A stretch of DNA of 64,000 nucleotides from Desulforhopalus singaporensis (GTDB taxonomy: Bacteria; Desulfobacterota; Desulfobulbia; Desulfobulbales; Desulfocapsaceae). The stretch covers positions 62,001 through 126,000 of the forward strand of contig NZ_FNJI01000005.1 of the NCBI RefSeq assembly GCF_900104445.1, written 5' to 3'. Below, piece after piece: positions 9,261 to 18,049 of the stretch. The notes under the pieces are model-generated. The model was not told the origin of the DNA, did no database searches, and saw only the letters and a list, made by a program, of their open reading frames with translations. The translations under genes and the position numbers were made by a program. Each line of letters begins with the position of its first letter. Within the stretch, counting starts at the first letter, position 1.

Positions 9261-10673
9261 ATGAATGAGCAAAGCGGATTTGACGTAGTTGTCCTGGGGG
9301 GTGGCCCGGGAGGATATACAGCGGCATTCAGGGCGGCCGATCTTGGCCTCTCTGTCTGCCTGGTCGAGCAGCGCGAGCGGCTCGGGGGGGTCTGTCTCAA
9401 CGTCGGTTGTATCCCTTCAAAGACCCTGCTCCACGCGGCGGAGGTGATCGAGGAGGCGGCTGAGCTTGGTGAATACGGGGTTACGTTCGGGGCTCCGCAG
9501 ATAAATGTCGACGCGCTTTTGGCCCGGAAAAATACGGTTATCGACCAGCTCACTTCAGGGCTGGATACTCTTTGCAGCAAGAGAAAGATTACCCGGCTGA
9601 ACGGGCGGGGAGTTGTCGAGGACAGATCGACAGTGGTCGTCACCGGTAAGGACGGCGAGCACAGGATACAGTTCAAGGATATTATCATAGCCACCGGTTC
9701 CCGGCCTTTTTCCCTTCCCGGAGTGGCTGATGACCCGCGGATCTGGGATTCCACCAGGGCTCTTGAGATAAACGAGATCCCGAAGCGCTTGCTCATTATC
9801 GGCGGCGGCATAATCGGCCTTGAGATGGCGCAGATATACAGCGCCCTGGGGTCCGAGATAACGATCATAGAGATGCTTGACCAGCTTATCCCTCCGGCGG
9901 ACAAGGACCTGGTTCAGCCCCTGTTCATGAAACTGAAAAACAGGTACAAGATTCTCACCGCTACCAGGGTAACAGGGATGGTTCCCGGAGAGAACTCCGT
10001 TGCAGTTACTTTCGAGGGTAAAAAAGAGTCTGGAACCGGCGAGTTCGATGCGGTGCTGGTGGCTGTGGGAAGACGACCGAACAGTGCGGAGATGGGGTTT
10101 GACAAGGTCGGGTTGCAGCTCGATGAAAGAGGGTTTGTGACGGTAAACGACAAGCAGCGGACCAGCGTCGCCCATTTTTACGCCATCGGCGATGTGGTTG
10201 GGGAGCCGATGCTGGCCCACAAGGCCGTCCATGAAGGGAAGGTGGCCGCCGAGGTCATCGCCGGCCATGTCTCTGTTTTCTGCCCGATGACCATCCCGTC
10301 TGTGGCCTATACCAATCCGGAAATCGCCTGGATGGGGATGACTGAAAAAGAGGCAAAGGGTAAAAAAATAGATTATGACAAGGGCAAGTTCCCCTGGGGA
10401 GCCAGCGGCCGAGCGCTCAGCGCGGGGGTTTCGGCCGGGGTGTGCAAGGTTCTGTTTGACAAGGAGAGCGGACGGATACTCGGGGCCGGGATCTGCGGCA
10501 AAAATGCGGGTGAGCTTATCCATGAAGCCGTCCTGGCCCTGGAGATGGGCGCCACCGCGGAAGATATAAGCCTCACCGTCCATGCTCATCCAACCCTTGC
10601 CGAAACATTTGCTTTTGCCGCAGAAATCGTCGACGGATCCATTACCGATCTGTTGCCGCCGAAAAAGAAATAG
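9261..10673 (+). CDS. lpdA: Dihydrolipoyl dehydrogenase E3
   Basis: A 470-residue flavoprotein disulfide reductase. The FAD-binding motif is VVLGGGPGGYTAA, the redox disulfide is Cys45/Cys50 in GVCLNVGCIPSK, and a second GxGxxG (IIGGGIIGLEMA) binds NAD. The C-terminal HAHPTLAETF carries the catalytic His of the dimer interface. It reoxidises the E2 lipoyl group to make NADH. The start has an AAGGAG site. It is the third gene of the PDH set, followed by a hairpin with a short T run. Confidence 0.96.
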   Translation: MNEQSGFDVVVLGGGPGGYTAAFRAADLGLSVCLVEQRERLGGVCLNVGCIPSKTLLHAAEVIEEAAELGEYGVTFGAPQINVDALLARKNTVIDQLTSGLDTLCSKRKITRLNGRGVVEDRSTVVVTGKDGEHRIQFKDIIIATGSRPFSLPGVADDPRIWDSTRALEINEIPKRLLIIGGGIIGLEMAQIYSALGSEITIIEMLDQLIPPADKDLVQPLFMKLKNRYKILTATRVTGMVPGENSVAVTFEGKKESGTGEFDAVLVAVGRRPNSAEMGFDKVGLQLDERGFVTVNDKQRTSVAHFYAIGDVVGEPMLAHKAVHEGKVAAEVIAGHVSVFCPMTIPSVAYTNPEIAWMGMTEKEAKGKKIDYDKGKFPWGASGRALSAGVSAGVCKVLFDKESGRILGAGICGKNAGELIHEAVLALEMGATAEDISLTVHAHPTLAETFAFAAEIVDGSITDLLPPKKK

Positions 10674-10713
10674 CAGCCAGCATGTCCGGGTCAGATCCCG
10701 GGTAAACACTACA

Positions 10714-10738
10714 GGGCCGCAGCCGGCCCGGATTTTAT
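10714..10738 (+). terminator. Candidate terminator after lpdA
   Basis: A GC-only stem (GGGCCG, 4-base loop, CGGCCC) is followed by GGATTTTAT. The hairpin is strong but the T run is only four bases, so termination may be partial. It sits 41 bases after the lpdA stop and would close the PDH transcript. Confidence 0.5.
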
Positions 10739-10795
10739 ATTGCTAAAAGAGGGGCAGTCGGGTGCTGTTCCTCTTTGAGGGTGCAGTTGTAACAG

Positions 10796-13102
10796 ATGAA
10801 TTTAACCAGCGAGCAGTTGCGTATTATAAACCACCGGGGCGGTCATGCACGTGTCAGTGCCGTCGCCGGTTCGGGAAAGACGACCACCATGGTCGAGCGG
10901 ATAGGTCGCCTGCTTGAACGGGGAATCGCCGCCGAAAATATCCTGGTCCTGATGTTCAATCGCTCAGCCAGACAATCGTTTGAGCAAACAATGCGCAGTC
11001 GCCTTGCCGCAGTTGACAGAAAACTCCCTGAGATCCGCACGTTTCATTCTCTTGGCCTGCGCCTTGTCAACAGTTTTACCCGGCGAGGCAGTCTTGCCGG
11101 CTGTCGGCTGGTAACCGAAGAATATGTAGCCGAGCGTCTTGCACGCAGCGTGGCAAACGAAGTCTGTCGGCAGCAGCAAGGGGAGGGGGGGATCCTTACC
11201 TCCGAGGATGTCGAGGAGTTCTTGACATTTATTGACCGGGTCAAGTCCTGTGTTGAAACGCCGCACACCGTCTTCAGCCGGCTCGATCTTCCCAAAAGGC
11301 TCGATTTTTTCCCGGCGGCTTTTTTACTTTTCGAGCAGATGCGGCAAAAACAGCGTCTTCGTTTTTTCGCCGATCTGATCTACGATCCCCTGATGGCTCT
11401 GCGAGGTGATGCTGACTTGATCCGTTGGGTGGCCGATCGGGTCGATCATATAATAGTCGACGAATACCAGGACATTAACGAAACCCAGCAGCATCTCCTG
11501 AGAATTGTTGCCGGAGAAAGAGCCAGGGTCATGGCGGTAGGGGATGTCGATCAATGCATCTACGAATGGCGAGGCGCCCGGCCGGAGTATATGACAACCA
11601 GATTCGCTGCCGATTTTGCAAACCCCGCCGAGTATCGCCTGTCCTACACCTTTCGTTACGGCCACCGGCTTTCACTGGCCGCCAACCATCTCATCGCCAA
11701 CAACATAAAGCGCGACGGCAAACAGTGCATATCCCATCCGCTGAAGGGGCCGACCGAACTCTGCTGCCTTGAGCAGGGAGCCACCGATCGACTGGTGGCG
11801 GTTCTCAGGACATGGATGGAAAAGGGGCGCTCGCTTGGAGAAGCCGCTATTCTGGTGCGTCTTTTCGCCCAGACGGTACCCGTAGAGTTAGCCCTGCTTG
11901 AAGCATCCATCCCCTATACCCTCGAAGGGGGCGCGAATATCTTTGATTGTGAGGAGATCCTGGGGCTCACCGGGTACCTGAAGCTTGCCCTGGATACGTT
12001 GCAAAACGAACCGCTTGACCAGAGAAGGAGGATCTTGACGGCGATGTTCTGCCAGCCCCACCTAGGGATCAAAAAAAAAGAGATCGAAACTCTGGCCGAA
12101 TCGGTGGCACTTCATTGCGCCAACGATTCCGGGTCGGTTCCTGCCGTCATCCTTGGCTGGAAAAACGGCGACTATCCGCCTTTTATCAGGAAAAGATTTG
12201 CCAGAGCCGCGGAGACGTGGCAATGGCTGCTGGGTGTCGATCCCGGGGAAAATGGTGCTGATTTTCTGAAAAAAATAGTCAAACGACTCGATCTTTATGA
12301 TTTTTATCATTCATTTTCCGGTAGGGCGGCAGCGGCGGAAAACCGGGTCCGGACCTGTGAGGCTTTAATCGATTTTGCAGGCAAACGCGGGTTGTCTGTC
12401 CAGGGAGTCGTCGACACCATCGATGAATTCAAATGCGGGCGGGTCAAAGAGGATCGACAGGGGATCCTGATAACTTCCGTGCATCGGGCCAAGGGGCTTG
12501 AGTGGCCGCTTGTCATCCTTCCCGGGCTGGAGGAGGGAGTCTTTCCATTTTTTCGAGAAAAGGATGCTGCAACAGACATGGAGGACGAGAGGAGGCTGTT
12601 TTACGTTGGCATGACCCGGGCTGTCGAGAGGCTGGTTCTTATTCACCCCGCAGATGTTTCACTGAAAAAAAGCATCGCTGCCCATGGCGCATTGGTTCGC
12701 GAGCCGAGCCGGGCCAGCAGGTTTCTGTTTGAGGCGAATCCGGGACTGTCCGTTCTTCTCGGCAGGTACCTGGAGCAGCAACGGGAAAGCGACACCAGGA
12801 CCGTCGCCGCAACTGATATCGGTATTGCAAGAACATATCTTGCCGCTGTCGGTTCATCGATCCGGCTGGTGGAGTCTGCAGACAAGCAGAGGGAAGGTAG
12901 TGCCGGTGAGCGGGGGGAGCTAAAGGAGATGGAGATCCTGCGAACAGAGCAGATTCACGAGGGTATGAGTGTTGTTCACCCGAAGTTTGGCTGCGGCAGG
13001 GTTGTTGCGGTGCGGGACAGGCGGCAGGGGCGTCTTCTGGTAGACTTTGACAACCACGGCGAGATGATTCTTCTTGCATCGTACGCCAGGCTCCGGGGGT
13101 GA
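10796..13102 (+). CDS. UvrD/Rep-family superfamily 1 DNA helicase
   Basis: A 768-residue ATP-dependent 3'-5' helicase. Motif I is AVAGSGKTT (about residue 24), motif II DEYQDIN (about 222), motif III GDVDQCIYEWRGA, motif IV region FRYGHRLS, motif V SVHRAKGLEWPLVIL, and motif VI EDERRLFYVGMTRA. A C-terminal block (VVHPKFGCGRVVAVRD ... LLVDFDNHGE) resembles the small barrel at the end of UvrD/PcrA. It is somewhat longer than Rep and more divergent between motifs III and V than UvrD itself, so I do not assign a symbol. It has its own 122-base upstream gap. Role in repair or replication restart is inferred from the family. Confidence 0.9.
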   Translation: MNLTSEQLRIINHRGGHARVSAVAGSGKTTTMVERIGRLLERGIAAENILVLMFNRSARQSFEQTMRSRLAAVDRKLPEIRTFHSLGLRLVNSFTRRGSLAGCRLVTEEYVAERLARSVANEVCRQQQGEGGILTSEDVEEFLTFIDRVKSCVETPHTVFSRLDLPKRLDFFPAAFLLFEQMRQKQRLRFFADLIYDPLMALRGDADLIRWVADRVDHIIVDEYQDINETQQHLLRIVAGERARVMAVGDVDQCIYEWRGARPEYMTTRFAADFANPAEYRLSYTFRYGHRLSLAANHLIANNIKRDGKQCISHPLKGPTELCCLEQGATDRLVAVLRTWMEKGRSLGEAAILVRLFAQTVPVELALLEASIPYTLEGGANIFDCEEILGLTGYLKLALDTLQNEPLDQRRRILTAMFCQPHLGIKKKEIETLAESVALHCANDSGSVPAVILGWKNGDYPPFIRKRFARAAETWQWLLGVDPGENGADFLKKIVKRLDLYDFYHSFSGRAAAAENRVRTCEALIDFAGKRGLSVQGVVDTIDEFKCGRVKEDRQGILITSVHRAKGLEWPLVILPGLEEGVFPFFREKDAATDMEDERRLFYVGMTRAVERLVLIHPADVSLKKSIAAHGALVREPSRASRFLFEANPGLSVLLGRYLEQQRESDTRTVAATDIGIARTYLAAVGSSIRLVESADKQREGSAGERGELKEMEILRTEQIHEGMSVVHPKFGCGRVVAVRDRRQGRLLVDFDNHGEMILLASYARLRG

Positions 13103-13172
13103 GGGATCGTCCTGGACAGCAACATCTCGTGCAGGTTGGCCAGGACCTGGATAGCCTCTTGAAATATGGGCG

Positions 13173-14006
13173 CTATTTGCCATATGATGAGGTGAATTCA
13201 TGGAACAAAGAGAGCACCCTTGTTGTGCGGGGCCCTGGCGAATCGCCGAGAGTCACCTCATCTATTGTTGTTACCGGCACGACTTCCTTGGTCGAGGAGG
13301 TGATGAAGGATTCGTCAAAGAGGGCGATTTCGTCTTTGTGCACCCTGCGCTCAACCAGTTCAAACCGGCTTTTCGCCAACTCCAGGACAACGTTTCTGGT
13401 TATTCCGGCAAGGATACGGTCGCCGGGGGGAGTGATGAGGGTATTGTTTTTAAACGCAAAGAAATTTGACGTGGTTCCCTCCAGCATATAGCCGTCTTTA
13501 TCAACGTATATCGCTTCGATGGCACCCTGCCGGGCGGCGCTGTTGAGGCTGATGATTGCCGGAATGTAATTGATGGTCTTGGCGGGCGGCATGAACCTCT
13601 CAACATGGCTGGTAATCACCTTGACCCCCTTGTCGAGCCAATGGCCGGGGGGAGTTTCAACCGCTGTCACGAGAATGATCAGTTGCGGATTATCTCCGGG
13701 GGTGATGCCGTTGTCGCTCACCCCTCCGGTGAGAAGGAGCCGGACGTTTTTCTCCGGATGGTCGCTCCTGTCGATCGCCTCCCTGACAAAATCTCCTATT
13801 CTATCTTCGGGCAGCGGCAGGAAAAGACCGATAAGCCTTGCTGATGTTGCAAATCTTTTGAGATGTTCCTTGAGGTAGAACGGGCAGCCGTTGTAGGTCC
13901 GCAGAAAATCGAAAACTCCGTAGCCGCGCAGCAGCGAGAGGTCGTTTACCGAAATAACAGCATCCTCCTTGCTGACGAATTTGTTGTTTATAAAAAAAAT
14001 ATCCAT
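13173..14006 (-). CDS. Class IV PLP aminotransferase (branched-chain/D-amino acid type)
   Basis: A fold-type IV aminotransferase of 277 residues. The catalytic Lys is in AKTINYIPAI, and the cofactor-binding EGTTSNFFAF follows. An N-terminal RGYGVFDFLRTYNG and an Arg-containing loop fit the IlvE/Dat/PabC superfamily. The start at 14006 is preceded by GGAG with six bases spacing; a longer in-frame start has none. Sequence alone does not decide between branched-chain aminotransferase, D-amino acid aminotransferase and aminodeoxychorismate lyase. The length and KTINY pattern favour a transaminase. It converges with the helicase gene across 70 bases. Confidence 0.82.
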   Translation of the reverse strand: MDIFFINNKFVSKEDAVISVNDLSLLRGYGVFDFLRTYNGCPFYLKEHLKRFATSARLIGLFLPLPEDRIGDFVREAIDRSDHPEKNVRLLLTGGVSDNGITPGDNPQLIILVTAVETPPGHWLDKGVKVITSHVERFMPPAKTINYIPAIISLNSAARQGAIEAIYVDKDGYMLEGTTSNFFAFKNNTLITPPGDRILAGITRNVVLELAKSRFELVERRVHKDEIALFDESFITSSTKEVVPVTTIDEVTLGDSPGPRTTRVLSLFHEFTSSYGK

Positions 14007-14168
14007 CTGGTCTCCATAGAGTAACACCTTCGACAGAAGAAATTATATCCGGCTGAGACGTTCTGTGCTGATAGTCTGGCCCACAAGACCAGAGCGAAGA
14101 GATTTTGTATCCCTTTTTACCGGGGGGAGATGGTGCCGTGATGAACCGGTCGGTTGTTGCAGAACGGT

Positions 14169-14378
14169 TCAGTAACGTTGAGGTTTCTTGTCGTTTGGGT
14201 ATTCGTTTTCGGCCTGGAACCTCTGCAGCAATGTCTGCAGTTGAACTATCTTCTCTTCAAGTTTTGTGATCTGCTGCTGGTGGTCAATGATGACATTGTT
14301 CAGGGCCTCGATGGTCTGGTCCTGGTATTCAAACTTTTCCTCAAGAATCTGTAGTCGTCTGCCTATTTCAGTGTCCAT
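14169..14378 (-). CDS. slyX: SlyX family protein
   Basis: A 69-residue, almost wholly coiled-coil protein (LQILEEKFEYQDQTIEALN ... ITKLEEKIVQLQ) with the short polar C-terminal tail of SlyX. A purine-rich GGGGGAAG precedes the start. The molecular role of SlyX is not established. It stands alone, 162 bases upstream of the class IV aminotransferase gene on the same strand. Confidence 0.85.
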   Translation of the reverse strand: MDTEIGRRLQILEEKFEYQDQTIEALNNVIIDHQQQITKLEEKIVQLQTLLQRFQAENEYPNDKKPQRY

Positions 14379-14572
14379 ATCTTCCCCCTTTTGTCTCTAT
14401 TTTCTTGGTGTTCGTGGAAGACCTTGTTTTTTTATCGTGCCCTTGTTCATATTTAAGTATAGTCAAGGAATTCTTGTTAAAGCAAGCGGCAAATTCCCGC
14501 CGGGTATATTATCAACCAGCACCGGGGAATGGTCTGCCGGGTGCGGTTTTTCCTTTGGTTCAGGTGAATGTT

Positions 14573-15487
14573 TTGATAGTACTTGAGTCCCTTTTTCCGG
14601 TATTTATCCTGCTGGTCGTCGGAAAATTATTGAGACTTCGCGGCCTCACCAACGAGTTTTTTCTGCAGACCGTTGACCGGCTCATCTATTATTTCTTTTT
14701 CCCGGTGATGCTGTTCTGGAAGATAGGCGGAACATCGTTTGATGCGGGTATCGACTGGGCATTTTGCCTGGCGTGTCTTTTGACGGTTGTCACCATATTT
14801 GTTCTTTCAACCCTGGCAATCTGGGCTTTACGTATTTCGCCGTTCCAGGCCGGATCGTTTTCCCAGAGCTGTTACCGGTTCAACACCTATATTGGCGTGG
14901 CGGTGGTGCTCAACAGCCTGGGGGTGGAAGGGCTGCGGTATTTCGGACTTGCCATAAGTTTTTCCATTCCGGTTGTTAACTTCTTTGCCGTCTCGCTGCT
15001 GCTCTGGTTTTCGGAAAAGGAATATGAACCGGGCAAACGGTGGACTATGACCATCAGGGCTATCGTCTCCAATCCATTGATCCTGGCCTGTTGTGCCGGC
15101 CTGACATACGCAAGCCTGGTGGGGAATTTTCCGGTTTTCCTGGATAACGCCTTTGCTCTTATCGGCATGCCCGCCCTGCCGCTGGCTCTTATCTCCATCG
15201 GCGGCAGCTTGACTTTTTCCGGAAGCCGCGCGCATCTGAAGCTGTCGCTGGTGGCCTCAGCTTGTAAGCTGGTGATCCTCCCGGCAACTGGGTACCTTAT
15301 GTTTATCCTGCTCGGGGTAGTCGGCCTGCCTTTTAAAGTGGGGATGATATTTTTCGCCCTGCCGACCTCAACAGCAATCTATGTACTTTCTTCTCAGATG
15401 TGTTCCGATACCGAACTCGCCTCGGCGGCAATCGTTGTTTCCACGCTGTTCTCTTTCGCCTCTTTGTCGCTGGTCCTGTTGATGTGA
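14573..15487 (+). CDS. AEC family transporter (auxin efflux carrier-like permease)
   Basis: About ten hydrophobic segments. The usual AEC opening (LFPVFILLVVGKLLRLRGL) begins near the first codon, and the C-terminal FALPTSTAIYVLSSQM segment is characteristic. I choose TTG at 14573, which has AGGTGA five bases upstream and gives MIVLESLFPVF. The frame is open far upstream, but that stretch looks non-coding. A GTG at 14564 is an alternative. Bacterial members export or import malonate, malate or similar organic acids in the inner membrane; the substrate is unknown. Confidence 0.85.
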   Translation: MIVLESLFPVFILLVVGKLLRLRGLTNEFFLQTVDRLIYYFFFPVMLFWKIGGTSFDAGIDWAFCLACLLTVVTIFVLSTLAIWALRISPFQAGSFSQSCYRFNTYIGVAVVLNSLGVEGLRYFGLAISFSIPVVNFFAVSLLLWFSEKEYEPGKRWTMTIRAIVSNPLILACCAGLTYASLVGNFPVFLDNAFALIGMPALPLALISIGGSLTFSGSRAHLKLSLVASACKLVILPATGYLMFILLGVVGLPFKVGMIFFALPTSTAIYVLSSQMCSDTELASAAIVVSTLFSFASLSLVLLM

Positions 15488-15874
15488 CCATGCGGGCCAT
15501 CATGTAAAAGACCTGCTCTCCCGTTATGGTGCTAACGGTGAGGACCGGACCGGTGAAATCCGCAGGGGGGCGGCCATGGCTCATGACAGCGGTGGAAAAG
15601 AACCGAGGGAAAAACCAATTCCCGGTCGACAAAACGGGCGATGTTGTCGATTACTTTGCGCTTTATGCTGGTCCTACCGCGTAGGAATGCGTATAATAGG
15701 AAAATGAAAAACCTGAGCTCTCGGTTTTTCGACAGAAGTAAAAAAAGATGGGGAAGAAACGGACGTTACTCCGGTGTTAGCGTGATTTTTAATCGGTCTT
15801 CGGGGACTGTCGACAAACGGACGGAAACCGTAAGAAGGCTAAAAAGAGTTACAGACAACAAGGAGGAGTACACC
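15488..15874. other. Intergenic stretch before a small gene
   Basis: 387 bases without a recognised gene. The frame of the small downstream protein is open through the right half of this interval, with an ATG at 15704 next to TAGGAAA, so an N-terminally longer product is possible. The very strong ribosome site just before 15875 argues against it. The only marked signal is the -10/palindrome at 15673-15697. Confidence 0.5.
15673..15697 (+). promoter_or_regulatory. Candidate promoter with palindrome in the spacer
   Basis: A perfect TATAAT at 15692-15697 is preceded by the palindrome CCTAC-cgc-GTAGG (15673-15685), which would lie between -35 and -10. A convincing -35 is lacking, as expected for an activator- or repressor-controlled promoter. 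It would serve the small gene at 15875. Confidence 0.4.
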
Positions 15875-16033
15875 ATGAGAGGCACATACGAAGCTTTTAT
15901 CCTTGTGAAGGTAAGAGACGGAAGGCAGTTTGTCTGCGCTTTGAACAGAAGGAACTGGACCAGGCCTCAAGCTCAGGCGTTTACCCTCAAACAGCAGCGT
16001 GAGTATCTTGACAAAAATGTGATCTGGAACTAG
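15875..16033 (+). CDS. Small basic protein of unknown function (52 aa)
   Basis: I do not recognise this protein. Its ATG follows AAGGAGGAG with ideal spacing, and a strong intrinsic terminator lies 33 bases after its stop, so it is a compact free-standing gene. The product has a beta-strand-like start (YEAFILVKVRDGRQFVCAL), one Cys, and a basic helical end (RNWTRPQAQAFTLKQQREYL). No signal peptide or membrane segment. The composition looks like a small cytosolic, perhaps nucleic-acid-binding, protein, but that is only a guess. Confidence 0.7.
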   Translation: MRGTYEAFILVKVRDGRQFVCALNRRNWTRPQAQAFTLKQQREYLDKNVIWN

Positions 16034-16066
16034 CGCTGTCCGCTGCACATAAGCTCAGAGATAAAC

Positions 16067-16102
16067 GGTCGCCGTAGAATATTTTACGGCGACCTTTTTT
16101 TT
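16067..16102 (+). terminator. Intrinsic terminator
   Basis: A 10-base-pair perfect stem (GGTCGCCGTA / TACGGCGACC) with a 9-base loop is followed by eight T residues. It closes the small gene ending at 16033. Confidence 0.9.
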
Positions 16103-16171
16103 CTGCCCCTTATGGTCAGGTCTCACTCTGTGGGGTCGACAGGGAGTATCAAACAGCAGGGCCACTTTTTT

Positions 16172-17782
16172 TTATGAACTGCATGAAAGCATGGAGCATC
16201 CGGGCTTATGTCGAGCCCATTCCGGTCTTTTGACCGCATATTTTTCCTTTGACGGCTGCTCCTCATAGGGATGCTTTAAAAGCTCAAGCAACTCTTCTAT
16301 CATCGACGGATCGTCTACTTCAGCCCTGTCGATTGCCATCTGCGCCAGATAGTTTCGCAGGACGTACTTGGGGTTGACGCTGTTCATCTTCGCTTTGCGC
16401 GCGACCGGGTCAAGGCTGTCCCGGTCCAGTCTGCCTACGTATTTTTCAAGCCATGCAGTGATCAGTGCCCTGTAATCCATGTCGAGCCGATCGGGAAAAT
16501 AGTATGCGTCCATGAGAGGGGCAAGTGGGTCCGTCCCGCTGTTGCCGGAAAAATGTTCAGGGATTTTCGCAAGATTCCTGAAAAAAATTGTCATATCGGT
16601 TTCGACCCGCTGCAGGATGTCCAGCAGCTCGCTCAGCAACTGGTCGTCAGTCCGGTATACGAAGCCGGACAGCCCAAGTTTGGCAGCCATCATCGAATTC
16701 CATCCGGCCAGAAAACGTTTGCTGTAGATGGCCAGGATATCCTCAAGCGGTTTCACTTCGCCTATCAGCGGATAGATGGCGTTGGCCAGCTGGGCCAGGT
16801 TCCATTGCCCGATATGTGGCTGGTTCTTATAGCTGTACCTGCGGCCGTAACTGTCGGTGGTGTTGGGTGTCCAGTCGGGCTCATATCCTTCGAGCCAGCC
16901 GTAGGGACCGTAATCGATTGTCAGCCCGAGGATCGACATGTTGTCGGTGTTCATCACCCCGTGAACAAAACCGACCCGCATCCAGTCAACGATCATGGCG
17001 GCGGTGGTTTCGCAGATTTCTGCAAACCACGCAAGGTATGTGTCCACCGAAGGAGGGCCGAGGTGGGGAAAATCGGTCTCTATCGTGTAGTCGACCAGCT
17101 GCTTGAGCAACGCTATATCGTTTCTGGCGGTGTGTATCTCAAAATTGCCGAATCTTGTAAACGAAGGGGAGACCCGGCACACCACCGCACCCTGTTCCTT
17201 CCTGGGGTGTCCGTCGTAGAACATATCTCTGGTCACCAACTCTCCGGTGGTAATCAGGCTCAGTCCCCTGGTGGTCGGTATCTTCAGGTGATGCATCGCC
17301 TCACTACAGAGAAATTCCCTGATGGACGAGCGCAGCACGGCCAGGCCGTCCGCCCGCCTGCTGTAGGGAGTGAGGCCGGCACCTTTGAGCTGCAGCATCC
17401 ATCTGGTGCCGTCGCCGGTGACTACCTCACCAAGATTGATCGCTCTGCCGTCACCCAGCTGTCCCGCCCAGTTGCCGAACTGGTGTCCACCGTAGCACAT
17501 TGCAAAAGGCTCCATTGCGTCAAGAACAGTGTTGCCGACGAACACGTCTCTGAAAAGGGCGGAGCAACACTCGTCCGGATCAAGCCCTATCAACTTGGCC
17601 ACCTCGCTGCTGTAGGCAACCAGCCTGGGCTTATCCGCAGGCGCCGGTTTAACCCGTGAGTAGCATGCGTGGTATACCTGCCTGGGGTAATTGTCAAGTT
17701 CCGGGTCTGCCGGCAACCTGGCTGTGAAGCTGTTGTCAAAATTCAGCGATGTCAGGGGAGTGTTAGCTGTTGTCGTACTCAT
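16172..17782 (-). CDS. selO: SelO/YdiU family protein adenylyltransferase
   Basis: A 536-residue pseudokinase-fold enzyme that transfers AMP to Ser, Thr or Tyr of proteins. The conserved GGHQFGNWAGQLGDGRAINLGE block, SIREFLCSEAMHHL, and GVMNTDNMSILGLTIDYGPYG (the metal-binding DYGP) are all present. The C-terminus is CSMLSCSS; animal SelO has selenocysteine three residues from the end, and here the position is Cys, as in most bacteria. Length is slightly above E. coli YdiU (478). It stands alone, with a 267-base upstream gap. The family is linked to redox stress response. Confidence 0.93.
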   Translation of the reverse strand: MSTTTANTPLTSLNFDNSFTARLPADPELDNYPRQVYHACYSRVKPAPADKPRLVAYSSEVAKLIGLDPDECCSALFRDVFVGNTVLDAMEPFAMCYGGHQFGNWAGQLGDGRAINLGEVVTGDGTRWMLQLKGAGLTPYSRRADGLAVLRSSIREFLCSEAMHHLKIPTTRGLSLITTGELVTRDMFYDGHPRKEQGAVVCRVSPSFTRFGNFEIHTARNDIALLKQLVDYTIETDFPHLGPPSVDTYLAWFAEICETTAAMIVDWMRVGFVHGVMNTDNMSILGLTIDYGPYGWLEGYEPDWTPNTTDSYGRRYSYKNQPHIGQWNLAQLANAIYPLIGEVKPLEDILAIYSKRFLAGWNSMMAAKLGLSGFVYRTDDQLLSELLDILQRVETDMTIFFRNLAKIPEHFSGNSGTDPLAPLMDAYYFPDRLDMDYRALITAWLEKYVGRLDRDSLDPVARKAKMNSVNPKYVLRNYLAQMAIDRAEVDDPSMIEELLELLKHPYEEQPSKEKYAVKRPEWARHKPGCSMLSCSS

Positions 17783-18049
17783 ATTATCTCTTGAAAAATT
17801 GTCGGTATTCTCCTGCTCACCACTTTAATCATGCCACAATGTGGTGGCAAGAGTGGGGTTGAAACCTTCTCTGTGTTGAAAATCTGTTGAATTGTCAGTT
17901 GGTTAATGGAAAAAGGGAAGGACGGTTGTGGACGTTCCTGGAATTTGCTCAACAAAGGTGGTGTAACTTCATGAAATATGGGTTAATACTTCTAGTGTAA
18001 CCAAGAACAGCAGACGTTGCCGCATACCCACTATTATCACTGAGTCTGG

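Noticed and set aside
9555-10709. Long open frame opposite lpdA
   Set aside because: Antisense shadow of a highly conserved gene with no ribosome site.
16553-17659. Long open frame opposite selO
   Set aside because: Antisense to a gene with clear family motifs; product is low-complexity and unlike any family.
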